From positions 118,055 through 182,054 of the forward strand of contig VGCE01000003.1 of NCBI GenBank assembly GCA_016870155.1: DNA of 64,000 nt, in the 5' to 3' direction. This stretch comes from Actinomycetota bacterium (GTDB lineage: Bacteria; Actinomycetota; Thermoleophilia; Miltoncostaeales; Miltoncostaeaceae). The notes below the pieces were generated by a model, which saw only the letters and a list, made by a program, of their open reading frames with translations, was not told where the DNA came from and did not search any database. Shown in pieces: positions 15,823 through 23,635 of the stretch; the first letter of the stretch is position 1, and the number at the start of each line of letters is the position of its first letter. The position numbers were made by a program, and so were the translations under genes.

Positions 15823-16830
15823 TCACCCGCGCGCGAGCGCGAGCAGATCCTTGGGGCTCGACATGGCCTCGAGGATCGTCGAGGCCTCGTAGCCGCAGTG
15901 CATGAGGCAGTTCGCGCATCGCGGGTCACGGTCGGTGCCGTACTTGTCCCAGTCGGTGTCCTCGAACAGCTCGCGGATGCTGCCCACATGCCTGTCGGCC
16001 AGCAGGTAGCAGGGCGAGCGCCAGCCCTCCACCGTGTAGGTCGGCATGCTCCATGCCGAGCAGCGGTAGTCGCGCTTGCCCTGCAGGAACTCGTGGAAGA
16101 GGGGGTTGTTGTAGAAGGGGATGTCCAGTCCGTCGCAGCGCTCGTGCACCTCGCTGTAGAGGGCCTGGGCCTCGGTGCGGGCAAGGAACTGCTCGCGATC
16201 GTGGGTGACCGACTCGTAGTCGTAGCCCGGGGACGTGATGCACCCCTCCACGCCCATGTCCTCGAGGTAGGTGAACAGCTCCACGTACTCCTCGGCCGGC
16301 GTGCCGCGGAAGATCGTGGTGTTGGTGCACACGCGGTAGCCGCGCGCGATGGCCTCGCGCATGTGGGCCGTGGCCTTCTTGAAGACGCCGCGGCGGTCCA
16401 CCGCGTGGTCGTGCACCGACTCCATGCCGTCGATGTGCACGACGAAGGCGAAGCGCTTCGACGGCTCGATGCGGTCGAACGCCCTGTTCATGAGGATCCC
16501 GTTCGTGCACAGGTACACGAAGCGGCCCTGATCGATGATGCCGTGCACGATCTCGTCGATCTGCTTGTGGATCAGCGGCTCGCCGCCCGGGATGTTCACG
16601 ATGGGCGCGCCGCACTCGTCGGCCACGCGCAGGCACTCCTCCACCGTGAGCCGCTTGTGGAAGACGTCCTTGTACTCCTGGATGCGACCGCAACCGGTGC
16701 AGGCGAGGTTGCAGAGCTCGAGGGGCTCGAGCATCAGCGTGAATGGAAAGCGCTCCTTGCGCTCGAGCAGCCTCTTCCTGGCGAGGTACGTGGCCATGCC
16801 GAGCTCGAGGGCAATGGGTCGTCGCGACAC
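15823..16830 (-). CDS. hpnH: adenosylhopane synthase HpnH (radical SAM)
   Basis: A 335-residue radical-SAM enzyme that adds the adenosyl group to hopene, the first step of the C35 side chain. The [4Fe-4S] motif is C40-x3-C44-x2-C47 and the SAM-binding GGEP follows at about 79-82; more cysteines occur near the C-terminus (CANCLMHC). The start is GTG at 16830, with AGGAG at correct spacing. It is the first gene of the hopanoid operon, so the side-chain gene precedes the cyclase and squalene genes. Confidence 0.93.
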   Translation of the reverse strand: MSRRPIALELGMATYLARKRLLERKERFPFTLMLEPLELCNLACTGCGRIQEYKDVFHKRLTVEECLRVADECGAPIVNIPGGEPLIHKQIDEIVHGIIDQGRFVYLCTNGILMNRAFDRIEPSKRFAFVVHIDGMESVHDHAVDRRGVFKKATAHMREAIARGYRVCTNTTIFRGTPAEEYVELFTYLEDMGVEGCITSPGYDYESVTHDREQFLARTEAQALYSEVHERCDGLDIPFYNNPLFHEFLQGKRDYRCSAWSMPTYTVEGWRSPCYLLADRHVGSIRELFEDTDWDKYGTDRDPRCANCLMHCGYEASTILEAMSSPKDLLALARG

Positions 16831-16867
16831 GCTGGGCTCCTGGGATAAGTACGGAACGGGCGACGGA

Positions 16868-16873
16868 ACGCTA
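16868..16873 (-). promoter_or_regulatory. candidate promoter of the hopanoid operon (TAGCGT)
   Basis: TAGCGT on the leftward strand, about 37 bases before the hpnH GTG. The leader contains the AGGAG ribosome binding site. It is the only TANNNT match between the prenyl synthase stop and hpnH with sensible spacing, so it probably drives all seven hpn genes. Confidence 0.45.
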
Positions 16874-16935
16874 ACCCACCCACCGGCGCAGCGCCGTGCC
16901 CGACATCCGCGGGGGCGGCGCCGGGGCCCGGGCGG

Positions 16936-17859
16936 CTAGCCCTGCCGGGCGAACGCCGTGTCGGCGATGGCGGCCAGGTCGTCCACCGGGCCGGGCAGGC
17001 CATCCAGCAGCGCCATTGCGCGCCCGCGCGATTCGGCGGCCAACTCGCGGGCCCGGTCCATGCCGTGGAGGCTCGTGTAGGTGACCTTGCCCATGCGCTC
17101 GTCGGCGCCCACGGCCTTGCCCATCTCGGCCTCCGACCCCGCCACGTCGAGGATGTCGTCCACGATCTGGAAGAGCAGCCCGACCTCGCGCGCGAACGCC
17201 CGGTAGATGGCGTCCTGCTCCGGGGGCGGGGGTGCCAGCACCAGCGCGATGTGCACCGACACGGCCATGAGCCGCCCGGTCTTGAGGGCGTGCATGGCCG
17301 CGAGGGCCCCGGGGCCGCCCGCGCCCGCGCCGGTGAGGTCGAGGTACTGGCCGCCCACCATGCCCGCCACGCCCGTGGCGCGGCTGAGCTCGCGCAGGAT
17401 CCCCACCTGCACGGCCGGGCCGCCGCCCTGCTCCTCGCACACCAGCCGCATGGCCTCGGCGAACAGGGCGTCGCCGGCGAGTATCGCGACGTCGTCCCCG
17501 TACACCACGTGGCACGTGGGTACCCCCCGGCGCAGGTCGTCGTCGTCCATCGCGGGCAGGTCGTCGTGGATGAGCGAGTAGGTGTGGATCAGCTCGATCG
17601 CGGCCGCCGAGGGCATGAGATCGGACGGATCGCACCCCAGCGCCTCCGCCGTGGAGAGCGCGAGCACCGGGCGGATGCGCTTTCCGCGGGCGAGCAGCGA
17701 GTAGCGCATGGCAGCCACCAGGCCCTCGGTGCCCCGGGCCTCCTCGGCCTGCTGCGCGTCGGCCGCGTTGAACCAGAGCCCGTCGAGGTAGTCGTCCACC
17801 TGCTGGCGCAGGTGGTCGGGATAGCGGGCGGGCACCGCGCTCATGCCGGGTTCGGACAT
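16936..17859 (-). CDS. polyprenyl (farnesyl/geranylgeranyl) diphosphate synthase
   Basis: A 307-residue short-chain trans-prenyltransferase condensing IPP with allylic diphosphates. The first aspartate-rich motif is DDLPAMD (99-105, DDx4D, as in bacterial farnesyl synthases) and the second is VDDILD in the C-terminal third. Product length is not certain; farnesyl diphosphate fits the adjacent hopanoid operon, which consumes it. The ATG at 17859 has TACCCT eight bases before it and no ribosome binding site, so it appears leaderless and separately transcribed from hpnH. Confidence 0.92.
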   Translation of the reverse strand: MSEPGMSAVPARYPDHLRQQVDDYLDGLWFNAADAQQAEEARGTEGLVAAMRYSLLARGKRIRPVLALSTAEALGCDPSDLMPSAAAIELIHTYSLIHDDLPAMDDDDLRRGVPTCHVVYGDDVAILAGDALFAEAMRLVCEEQGGGPAVQVGILRELSRATGVAGMVGGQYLDLTGAGAGGPGALAAMHALKTGRLMAVSVHIALVLAPPPPEQDAIYRAFAREVGLLFQIVDDILDVAGSEAEMGKAVGADERMGKVTYTSLHGMDRARELAAESRGRAMALLDGLPGPVDDLAAIADTAFARQG

Positions 17860-17867
17860 CGGGTCGC

Positions 17868-17888
17868 AGGGTACCGGGCTGGTACCGT
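17868..17888. promoter_or_regulatory. two divergent leaderless-type -10 hexamers
   Basis: TACCCT on the leftward strand (17868-17873) lies eight bases before the prenyl synthase ATG. TACCGT on the rightward strand (17883-17888) lies eight bases before the dehydrogenase ATG at 17897. The two start codons are only 37 bases apart, so polymerases cannot bind both at once. Confidence 0.5.
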
Positions 17889-17896
17889 CGGCCGCC

Positions 17897-18937
17897 ATGC
17901 GCGCCCTCGTGCTGCACGGCCCCGACGACCTGCGCCTCGAGGAGGTGCCCGTGCCCGTGCCCGGCCCCGGGGAGGTGCTGCTGCGCGTTACGGGCGCCCT
18001 CACGTGCGCCACCGACGCCAAGATGATGCGCCAGGGCGGCCATCCGGCGCTTCCCCCGAATCCCGCTCCCTTCGGCCACGAGGCCTGCGGGGTGGTGATC
18101 GCGATGGGGGACGGGGCGACCGGCGTGGCGGAGGGCGATGCCGTGGTGGTGGCCAATTCGGCCCCCTGCGGCGAATGCCCGCCGTGCATGGCGGGCCGGC
18201 CGTCGCTGTGCGAGTCGATCGTGTACCTGTCAGGCGCCTTCGCCGAGTACCTGCTGGTGCCCGCGCGCATCGCGCAGCGCAACATGCTGCCCCTGCCCGC
18301 GGGCCTGTCGCCGCGCCGCGCCGCCATGGTGGAGCCGCTGGCCTGCGCGGTGCGCGGCGCCGAGCGGGTGCAGGCCGGCGCGGCCGACGAGGTGGTGGTG
18401 CTGGGCGGAGGCGTGCAGGGCACGCTCATGGCGAGCCTGCTGGCGGGGCGCGGCTGCCGTGTGACGCTGTGCGACCCGCACGGGGCCCGGCGCGAGCGCG
18501 CCCTGCGCTTCGGTGCCGCGCGGGCCATGGACGCCCCGCGCGATGCCGCTGCCGTGCAGGCGGTGAAGGCCGCGCACGGCGGGGCGCGCGGGCCCGCCGC
18601 GGTGGTGGAGGCCGTCGGCCGCCCCGAGGCCTGGGAGGCCGCGGTGGCGATCGCGCGCCCCGGCGGCGAGGTGCTGCTCTACGGTGGCTGCGAGGCCGGC
18701 ACCGCGGTGACGCTACCCACCTTCCCGCTGCACTACGGGGAACTGTCGATACGCGGCTCGTACCATCACACGCCCGACGCCGTGCGCGCGGCCCTCGCGC
18801 GACTTGCCGCGGGCGACGCGCCCTATGACGAGCTCATCGGCGATGAGATCGGCCTGGATGAGGTGGCCGACGTGCTGCGGGCCGGCTCCGGCGAGAAGCG
18901 CCCGGTGCGCACGGCCCCCGAGGAGTTCCGCCCCTAG
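17897..18937 (+). CDS. zinc-dependent medium-chain alcohol/polyol dehydrogenase
   Basis: A 346-residue MDR-family enzyme. The catalytic zinc ligands are C37 and H61/E62 (GHE), and the four structural zinc cysteines C91, C94, C97 and C105 are all present, with a glycine-rich NAD(P) motif (VLGGGVQG) near residue 170. Substrate is unknown; the family covers alcohol, sorbitol, threonine and related dehydrogenases. It is read divergently from the prenyl synthase by a leaderless-type promoter and ends on a CTAG shared with the convergent gene. Confidence 0.88.
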   Translation: MRALVLHGPDDLRLEEVPVPVPGPGEVLLRVTGALTCATDAKMMRQGGHPALPPNPAPFGHEACGVVIAMGDGATGVAEGDAVVVANSAPCGECPPCMAGRPSLCESIVYLSGAFAEYLLVPARIAQRNMLPLPAGLSPRRAAMVEPLACAVRGAERVQAGAADEVVVLGGGVQGTLMASLLAGRGCRVTLCDPHGARRERALRFGAARAMDAPRDAAAVQAVKAAHGGARGPAAVVEAVGRPEAWEAAVAIARPGGEVLLYGGCEAGTAVTLPTFPLHYGELSIRGSYHHTPDAVRAALARLAAGDAPYDELIGDEIGLDEVADVLRAGSGEKRPVRTAPEEFRP

Positions 18938-19371
18938 GAGTTCTTCGCGATGAGCTTCTTCAGCTCATCGAACTGCGCGGCCTGGGCCCGCAGCGTGGCG
19001 AGCTCCGCCTCCTGGCGGCGCACCAGCTTGGCCAGCTCCTTCACGGCGTCGTCGAGCTTCGCGACGACGGCCTCCACGTCGGCCCGGGCACGGCCCGAGC
19101 CGCGCGGTCGACCGCGCCGGGTGCGCGGCTTCCTCGCCCCGTCGCGCTTTCGCGCGATGCGGTAGTAGTTGGCCGCCACGGTGCCGGATCGCCGGCCCGT
19201 GCGCTTCGAGATCTCCTCGAAGGCGTCGCTCTTCGACATCGCGCCGCCCGCGGTCATGGTCTCCACCTCGGCGAAGATCGCCTCGGCGATGCCGCCCCGG
19301 CCCGCACCGCCGCCTGCCGCGGCATCGGCGCCGTCGCTGGACGCCGTGGCGGTGCTCGCGCTGTTGCTCAT
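18934..19371 (-). CDS. hypothetical protein, possible DNA-binding regulator
   Basis: A 145-residue protein. The N-terminal third is low-complexity; residues about 35-75 contain AEAIFAEVETM and ISKRTGRRSGTVAANYYRIAR, which resembles a helix-turn-helix for specialised DNA recognition. A basic linker (RKPRTRRGRPRGSGR, a possible AT-hook) and a C-terminal coiled coil (about 105-145) follow. It may be a nucleoid or regulatory protein; no named family is claimed. GGGAG precedes the ATG and a near-consensus promoter lies just upstream. The 3' end shares CTAG with the dehydrogenase gene. Confidence 0.65.
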   Translation of the reverse strand: MSNSASTATASSDGADAAAGGGAGRGGIAEAIFAEVETMTAGGAMSKSDAFEEISKRTGRRSGTVAANYYRIARKRDGARKPRTRRGRPRGSGRARADVEAVVAKLDDAVKELAKLVRRQEAELATLRAQAAQFDELKKLIAKNS

Positions 19372-19400
19372 GGCCCATCTCCCGGTCGTGGTCGCCCGAG

Positions 19401-19429
19401 GTATTACACGTGTCACTTATACGTGTCAA
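19401..19429 (-). promoter_or_regulatory. near-consensus sigma-70-type promoter with repeat operator
   Basis: On the leftward strand TTGACA (19424-19429) is separated by 17 bases from TAATAC (19401-19406), about 30 bases before the gene start at 19371. This is the best match to the vegetative consensus in the window and lies in unusually AT-rich DNA. The rightward strand carries ACGTGTCA twice, 13 bases apart (19408-19415 and 19421-19428), inside the spacer and -35 box, so a bound repressor would block the promoter. Confidence 0.6.
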
Positions 19430-19462
19430 ATTCCATAAATTAAACGTTCAGGAAGTCGATAT

Positions 19463-20635
19463 TCATTCCGACATGAAGACGGCGAGGGTCGCGGTGAACC
19501 CGTGCAGGTGCGCGCGACCGCCCACCGGCCCGATCTCGCCGTTGCAGAAGAGCCCGGCCAGCGGGATGTCGCCCAGGGTCTCGGCCACGGCCCGGGCATC
19601 GTGGTGCGGGCCCGGGAACATGCGGGTGCCGCGGCCGTTGCAGGTGAACAGCAGGGCGCCCCCTGCCCCGCCCGCGGGAACCTCGCCGAGGGCACCTCGC
19701 AGGTCGGCGTCGGCCGACTCGTGGTCGCGCACCTGCAGGCGCATCACCTGGCCCATTCGCACGCGCTCGCCCACGATGATGGCCCCTGACTCCGGGTCGC
19801 CTCCGAGGATGCCCCGGATGAGGAAGTCGCCCTGTTCCAGTTGTGGCTTGTTGCCATCCTCCACCAGCCCGGCCAGCACGCCCTGGTCGACGAGCAGGCG
19901 GTCGTCGGGCGGGAGGTCCTCCACCACGGCGCGCACGCGCTCCAGCGCGGGGCGCCCTGCCAGCTGCTCCACCACGCCGTCGTGGCAGGCGGTGATGGTC
20001 ATCTCCGGCCCCACCGGCCGGCAGCCCTGCGACACCACGGCGCGGGCGCCCGGCACCACCACGCCCACCGCCCCCTCGGCCAGCACGTGCTCGCCGAAGA
20101 TCAGCCGGTGCTCGCCGGGCGCCCTGCCCCCTGACGCCATGCCCCCGATGATCGCGCGCGCCGCCGGCTTGCCCGATTCATCGTGGAGGGAGTCCGGCGG
20201 GAACGAGAACGGATCCGCGAGCACGATCACCGCATCGTCCGAGGCGATTCCGTCGGGCGCGCGCGGGTCGACCTGCGCGGGCCAGCCCGTGAGCACGGTG
20301 GCCCCGTCGGCGTCGAGGCCCGGGTCGAGCACGAACGCCTCCAGCGCGGCTCCGGGCAGCGACGCTGCCCAGATCGCGATGCCCGGAGGCGCCTCCACCT
20401 CGCGGCCCGTGCCCACCACTCCCTCGGCGGTGCACCCGATAGCGGCGCCGGGGGCGAGATCGGTCGCGATGATGGCGGCGATACCGGCGGCATTGGCCAT
20501 GAGGTCCGGCGTGGCGAACACCACCACCAGGTCGGCGGCGGCTCCGCGGAGCCCCTCGCGCACCGCCGCGCAGGCCTCGCGGGCGGCACCCCCGGGGTCC
20601 GCGTTGGTGCTCACCGCAGATGCGAAGGCATTCAC
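19463..20635 (-). CDS. FIST-domain sensory protein
   Basis: A 390-residue cytoplasmic protein with FIST N-terminal (about 1-190) and FIST C-terminal (about 200-385) domains, supposed to bind small ligands, perhaps amino acids, in signalling. Visible family segments include GCTAEGVVG, IGGMASGG and the C-terminal LFTCNGRG with GLFCNGEIGP. No kinase or output domain is fused or adjacent. The start is taken as GTG at 20635, which has CACACT six bases upstream; GTG at 20653 is an alternative. Confidence 0.85.
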   Translation of the reverse strand: MNAFASAVSTNADPGGAAREACAAVREGLRGAAADLVVVFATPDLMANAAGIAAIIATDLAPGAAIGCTAEGVVGTGREVEAPPGIAIWAASLPGAALEAFVLDPGLDADGATVLTGWPAQVDPRAPDGIASDDAVIVLADPFSFPPDSLHDESGKPAARAIIGGMASGGRAPGEHRLIFGEHVLAEGAVGVVVPGARAVVSQGCRPVGPEMTITACHDGVVEQLAGRPALERVRAVVEDLPPDDRLLVDQGVLAGLVEDGNKPQLEQGDFLIRGILGGDPESGAIIVGERVRMGQVMRLQVRDHESADADLRGALGEVPAGGAGGALLFTCNGRGTRMFPGPHHDARAVAETLGDIPLAGLFCNGEIGPVGGRAHLHGFTATLAVFMSE

Positions 20636-20766
20636 TCCCCCAGTGTGGCGCACGCCAGCCGCTTCCGGGGGACCTACAGGAAACCCCCGCAGGACCGGCG
20701 CGCCGCTTGACACCTGCGCTGCCGGCTGGTCAGGTTCAGCGTCATGATCCATCGTGCCCCGGCCCC

Positions 20767-21657
20767 GTGGCGACCGCAGTGAACCGACGGCCATTCCTCG
20801 CGAGGCGCATCACGGCGATTGTCGCCGCGCTCATCGCGGGGCTGGCCTGGCTGCTCGCGGTGTTCGTATGGACCTCCGCGTCAAAGGTCACCGGTACAGG
20901 CGGATTCACGTCGGTGACGGTGGAGACCATGCAGAGCCCCAAAGGCACCGCGGTGGTCACCGACGCCCTGCTCGACCGGGTGGACGCCTACGCGACGGCG
21001 CAGGGGTACGCATTCACATCCAGGGCGCGCGCGCAGCTTGAGCAGAAGATCGAGGAGGCCATTGACGACGCGCAGTTCCCGGGGCTCATCGCCCCGGCCG
21101 TCGAGGTGGCCCGCGAGGCCTACGCCGAGGCACCCGACGGCACCATCACGATCGACTTCGCCAGCCTCAGGCCGCTCGCCGTGCAGAAGGTGCAGCAGGT
21201 GAATCCCGGATTGGTGTCGCGCATACCTCCCGCCGAGGACCTGCAGGTGACCGTGCACAAGCAGAATGTCCCGCCGGTGCTGAAGACCATCGAGGACGCC
21301 AGCAGCACCCTGCGGTGGTCGCCCCTGTGGCTGCTGCTCATCGCGGTCGTCTTCGGTGCCCTCGGGCTGTGGGCATCGGCCAACCGCCGGCGTATGCTCA
21401 TGGGGTTCGGCATCGCCTCGCTCGTCATCGCGCTCGTGCCGCTGGCGATGTACCTGGCGATCCCGCCCATCACGGCGTCGTTCGTGGAGGCCGGCAACCC
21501 GGCCCAACTGGTGTCCACCGCCACGGTGGCGATCCTCTCGCGCTGGTGGGTCTCCCTGCTCGTGGCCCTGCTCGTGGGCGTCGCTCTCATCGCGGCGTCG
21601 CTCTACATCAACGGGCGTTCGATGCGGCGGAGCGATCCGGTGATGCTCGGCCGCTAG
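20767..21657 (+). CDS. multi-span membrane protein, unknown function
   Basis: A 296-residue protein with a transmembrane helix near the N-terminus (about 13-35), an extracytoplasmic domain of about 145 residues and three closely spaced helices at about 180-200, 210-235 and 255-280. The external domain has no recognised motif. The arrangement resembles proteins with a sensory or binding ectodomain. The GTG at 20767 is tentative; GTG at 20779 is also possible. It is convergent with the rhomboid gene and shares its stop in CTAG (21654-21657). Confidence 0.65.
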   Translation: MATAVNRRPFLARRITAIVAALIAGLAWLLAVFVWTSASKVTGTGGFTSVTVETMQSPKGTAVVTDALLDRVDAYATAQGYAFTSRARAQLEQKIEEAIDDAQFPGLIAPAVEVAREAYAEAPDGTITIDFASLRPLAVQKVQQVNPGLVSRIPPAEDLQVTVHKQNVPPVLKTIEDASSTLRWSPLWLLLIAVVFGALGLWASANRRRMLMGFGIASLVIALVPLAMYLAIPPITASFVEAGNPAQLVSTATVAILSRWWVSLLVALLVGVALIAASLYINGRSMRRSDPVMLGR

Positions 21658-22598
21658 CCGTCCGCCGCCGCGTCGCCGTCGGAGTCCAGCGGGTCGATGA
21701 GCGCGTGGGCCTCGAGGGCCCGGTCGCCAGGCACCATGATGTCCCTGGGGCCGCCCGCCAGGTAGTCGGGAACGTCGAAGCCCGCCATGCGGCGCACGTA
21801 AGCGGGTATCCCCGCCTCGGCCAGCATGCCCTGGACCATCTCGGCCTCGGGCTGGTTGCGCGCGATGGCCACCCGCACCCACTGCACCCCGGGCCGGGCC
21901 TCATCCGATCGTCCCGCGCCCGCGGGAATCGCCAGCAGCACCCCGAGCGCGAAGCCCACCACGTGCACCCAGTGCGCGGCGTCGGCCTGCGCCCCCGATA
22001 TCGCGGCGGCGGTCTCCCAGGCCACCCAGACCACGATGGGAACCCACGCGGGGATCCCGCCCCCGCGCCGCTCGCCGGTGACGGCCACGTGCAGCCGGGC
22101 CTTCGGGAACAGCACGATGTAGGCACCCAGCACGGCCGCGACGATGCCCGACCCGCCGATGACCGGCTGCACCGATGCGGCGTCGGACCAGGCCTCGGCC
22201 ACGAACGCCAGGTACCCCACGCCGATGGCGAAGGGCAGGAACCGCGCGCGCCCGAGGCGCTCCTCCACCGACGGCGCGAAAACCCAGATGAACAGCAGGT
22301 TGCCGAGCAGGTGCCACCACGACCCGTGCAGGAACTGCGCGGTGAGCGCCTCCACCCACGGTGAGTGCTCGGCCGACAGGACCACGCAGGGGTCGGTGGC
22401 CGCCGCACCGCCCTGCCCCGTGAGATGCGCGGGCACCATGCCCCACCGGCAGGCGAGCGCCTGCGAGGAGTCGACCACGTTGCCGTCGCCGGGGCGCAGC
22501 GCCTGGATGATCCACAGCACCACCCACCCGCCCATGAGCGCGTAGGTGAGCACGGGGACCCGCGGGCGCGGGAGGTCGTCCGAGAGGATCCGTGCCAT
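21654..22598 (-). CDS. rhomboid-family intramembrane serine protease with C-terminal DUF2007-like domain
   Basis: A 314-residue polytopic protein. Rhomboids cleave substrates within membrane helices using a Ser-His dyad. Here the serine is S150 in GGSG (148-151) and the histidine is H212 in AHWVHVVGFALG; HGSWWHLLGN (91-100) marks the conserved second-helix region. After the last helix, residues about 240-300 resemble the DUF2007 putative signal-transducing domain (IARNQPEAEMVQGMLAEAGI). The ATG at 22598 lies 11 bases after the argF stop, so the genes are probably co-transcribed. Confidence 0.87.
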   Translation of the reverse strand: MARILSDDLPRPRVPVLTYALMGGWVVLWIIQALRPGDGNVVDSSQALACRWGMVPAHLTGQGGAAATDPCVVLSAEHSPWVEALTAQFLHGSWWHLLGNLLFIWVFAPSVEERLGRARFLPFAIGVGYLAFVAEAWSDAASVQPVIGGSGIVAAVLGAYIVLFPKARLHVAVTGERRGGGIPAWVPIVVWVAWETAAAISGAQADAAHWVHVVGFALGVLLAIPAGAGRSDEARPGVQWVRVAIARNQPEAEMVQGMLAEAGIPAYVRRMAGFDVPDYLAGGPRDIMVPGDRALEAHALIDPLDSDGDAAADG

Positions 22599-22609
22599 CG
22601 CGCCGGTGG

Positions 22610-23551
22610 CTAGCCCAGCACGTGCATAAGAAGCGCCGCCTGCACGTGCAGGCGGTTCTGGGCCTCGTCCCACACGGCCGAGCGGCGCCCGTGGTACACG
22701 GCGCGGGTGATCTCAAGGCCATCGTGCGCGGGCAGCGGGTGCAGCGCGATGGCGTCGGGCGCGGCGGCGTCCATCAGCGCCTCGTCCACCCGGTAGGGCG
22801 CGAACACTCGCAGGCGCTCGGCCTCCTCGTCCTCGTCGCCCATCGACACCCATACGTCCGTGTAGACCGCCTTTGCCCCGTCCACGGCCTCGCGGGGGTC
22901 GGTGACCACCCACACGCGACCACCGCGCTCGCGGGCGATGGCATCGGCCCGCTCCACTACGGCGGGGTCGGGCAGGTAGCCGTCGGGGCAGCCGGCCACG
23001 ACCTCCATGCCCGTCAGCGCGCCCGCCACCATGAGCGAGTGGCAGCAGTTGTTGCCATCGCCCACGTATGCCGCACGCACGCCGGCCGGGTCGCCGAACC
23101 TCTCGCGGATCGTCATGACGTCGGCGAGCCCCTGGCATGGATGGTGGTCGTGCGTGAGGGCATTGATCACCGGCACCCCCGCGTGCTCGGCGAGCGCCAC
23201 CACCTTCGCGTGGTCGACGGTGCGGATGACGATGGCATCGACGAAGCGCGAGAGCACCTTGGCGGTGTCCTCGATGCTCTCGCCGCGCCCGAGTTGCATG
23301 TCGCGCCCGGCCAGGACCACGGGGTGGCCTCCGAGCCGGGCGATGCCCACCTCGAAGGACACCCTCGTGCGCGTGGACGGCTGCTCGAAGATAAGCGCCA
23401 CGCTGCGCCCGGCCAGCGCCTGCGGCCAGTCGGGGTCGGCCTTGAGCCGGTCGGCGAGGTCGAGCACCTCGCGCACGGCGTCGGCGGGGTGGTTCATGAG
23501 GCTTAGCACCGATCGACCGGCGAGAGCGGGGTGGGGTGCGAGCTCGGGCAC
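22610..23551 (-). CDS. argF: ornithine carbamoyltransferase-like enzyme with altered ornithine-site residue
   Basis: A 313-residue carbamoyltransferase. The carbamoyl-phosphate motif STRTR (59-63), HPCQGLADVMT and the ornithine loop SMG (236-238) all fit OTCase, as does the C-terminal tail AVWDEAQNRLHVQAALL. The motif that is HCLP in OTCases reads HPLP (271-274): the conserved cysteine is proline, as in aspartate carbamoyltransferases. The enzyme may have changed affinity or substrate. It stands apart from other arg genes; TACGCT six bases before the GTG suggests a leaderless mRNA. Confidence 0.85.
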   Translation of the reverse strand: MPELAPHPALAGRSVLSLMNHPADAVREVLDLADRLKADPDWPQALAGRSVALIFEQPSTRTRVSFEVGIARLGGHPVVLAGRDMQLGRGESIEDTAKVLSRFVDAIVIRTVDHAKVVALAEHAGVPVINALTHDHHPCQGLADVMTIRERFGDPAGVRAAYVGDGNNCCHSLMVAGALTGMEVVAGCPDGYLPDPAVVERADAIARERGGRVWVVTDPREAVDGAKAVYTDVWVSMGDEDEEAERLRVFAPYRVDEALMDAAAPDAIALHPLPAHDGLEITRAVYHGRRSAVWDEAQNRLHVQAALLMHVLG

Positions 23552-23557
23552 GCGTGA

Positions 23558-23563
23558 AGCGTA
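23558..23563 (-). promoter_or_regulatory. leaderless-type -10 (TACGCT) for argF
   Basis: TACGCT on the leftward strand ends six bases before the GTG at 23551. No ribosome binding site is visible. Confidence 0.45.
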
Positions 23564-23635
23564 TCGCGACGTTCGCGGGCGTCCGGTCCGCGGCACCCGG
23601 CACGATCGGTCCGTCAGGTCGACCGGGGAGGTGGA

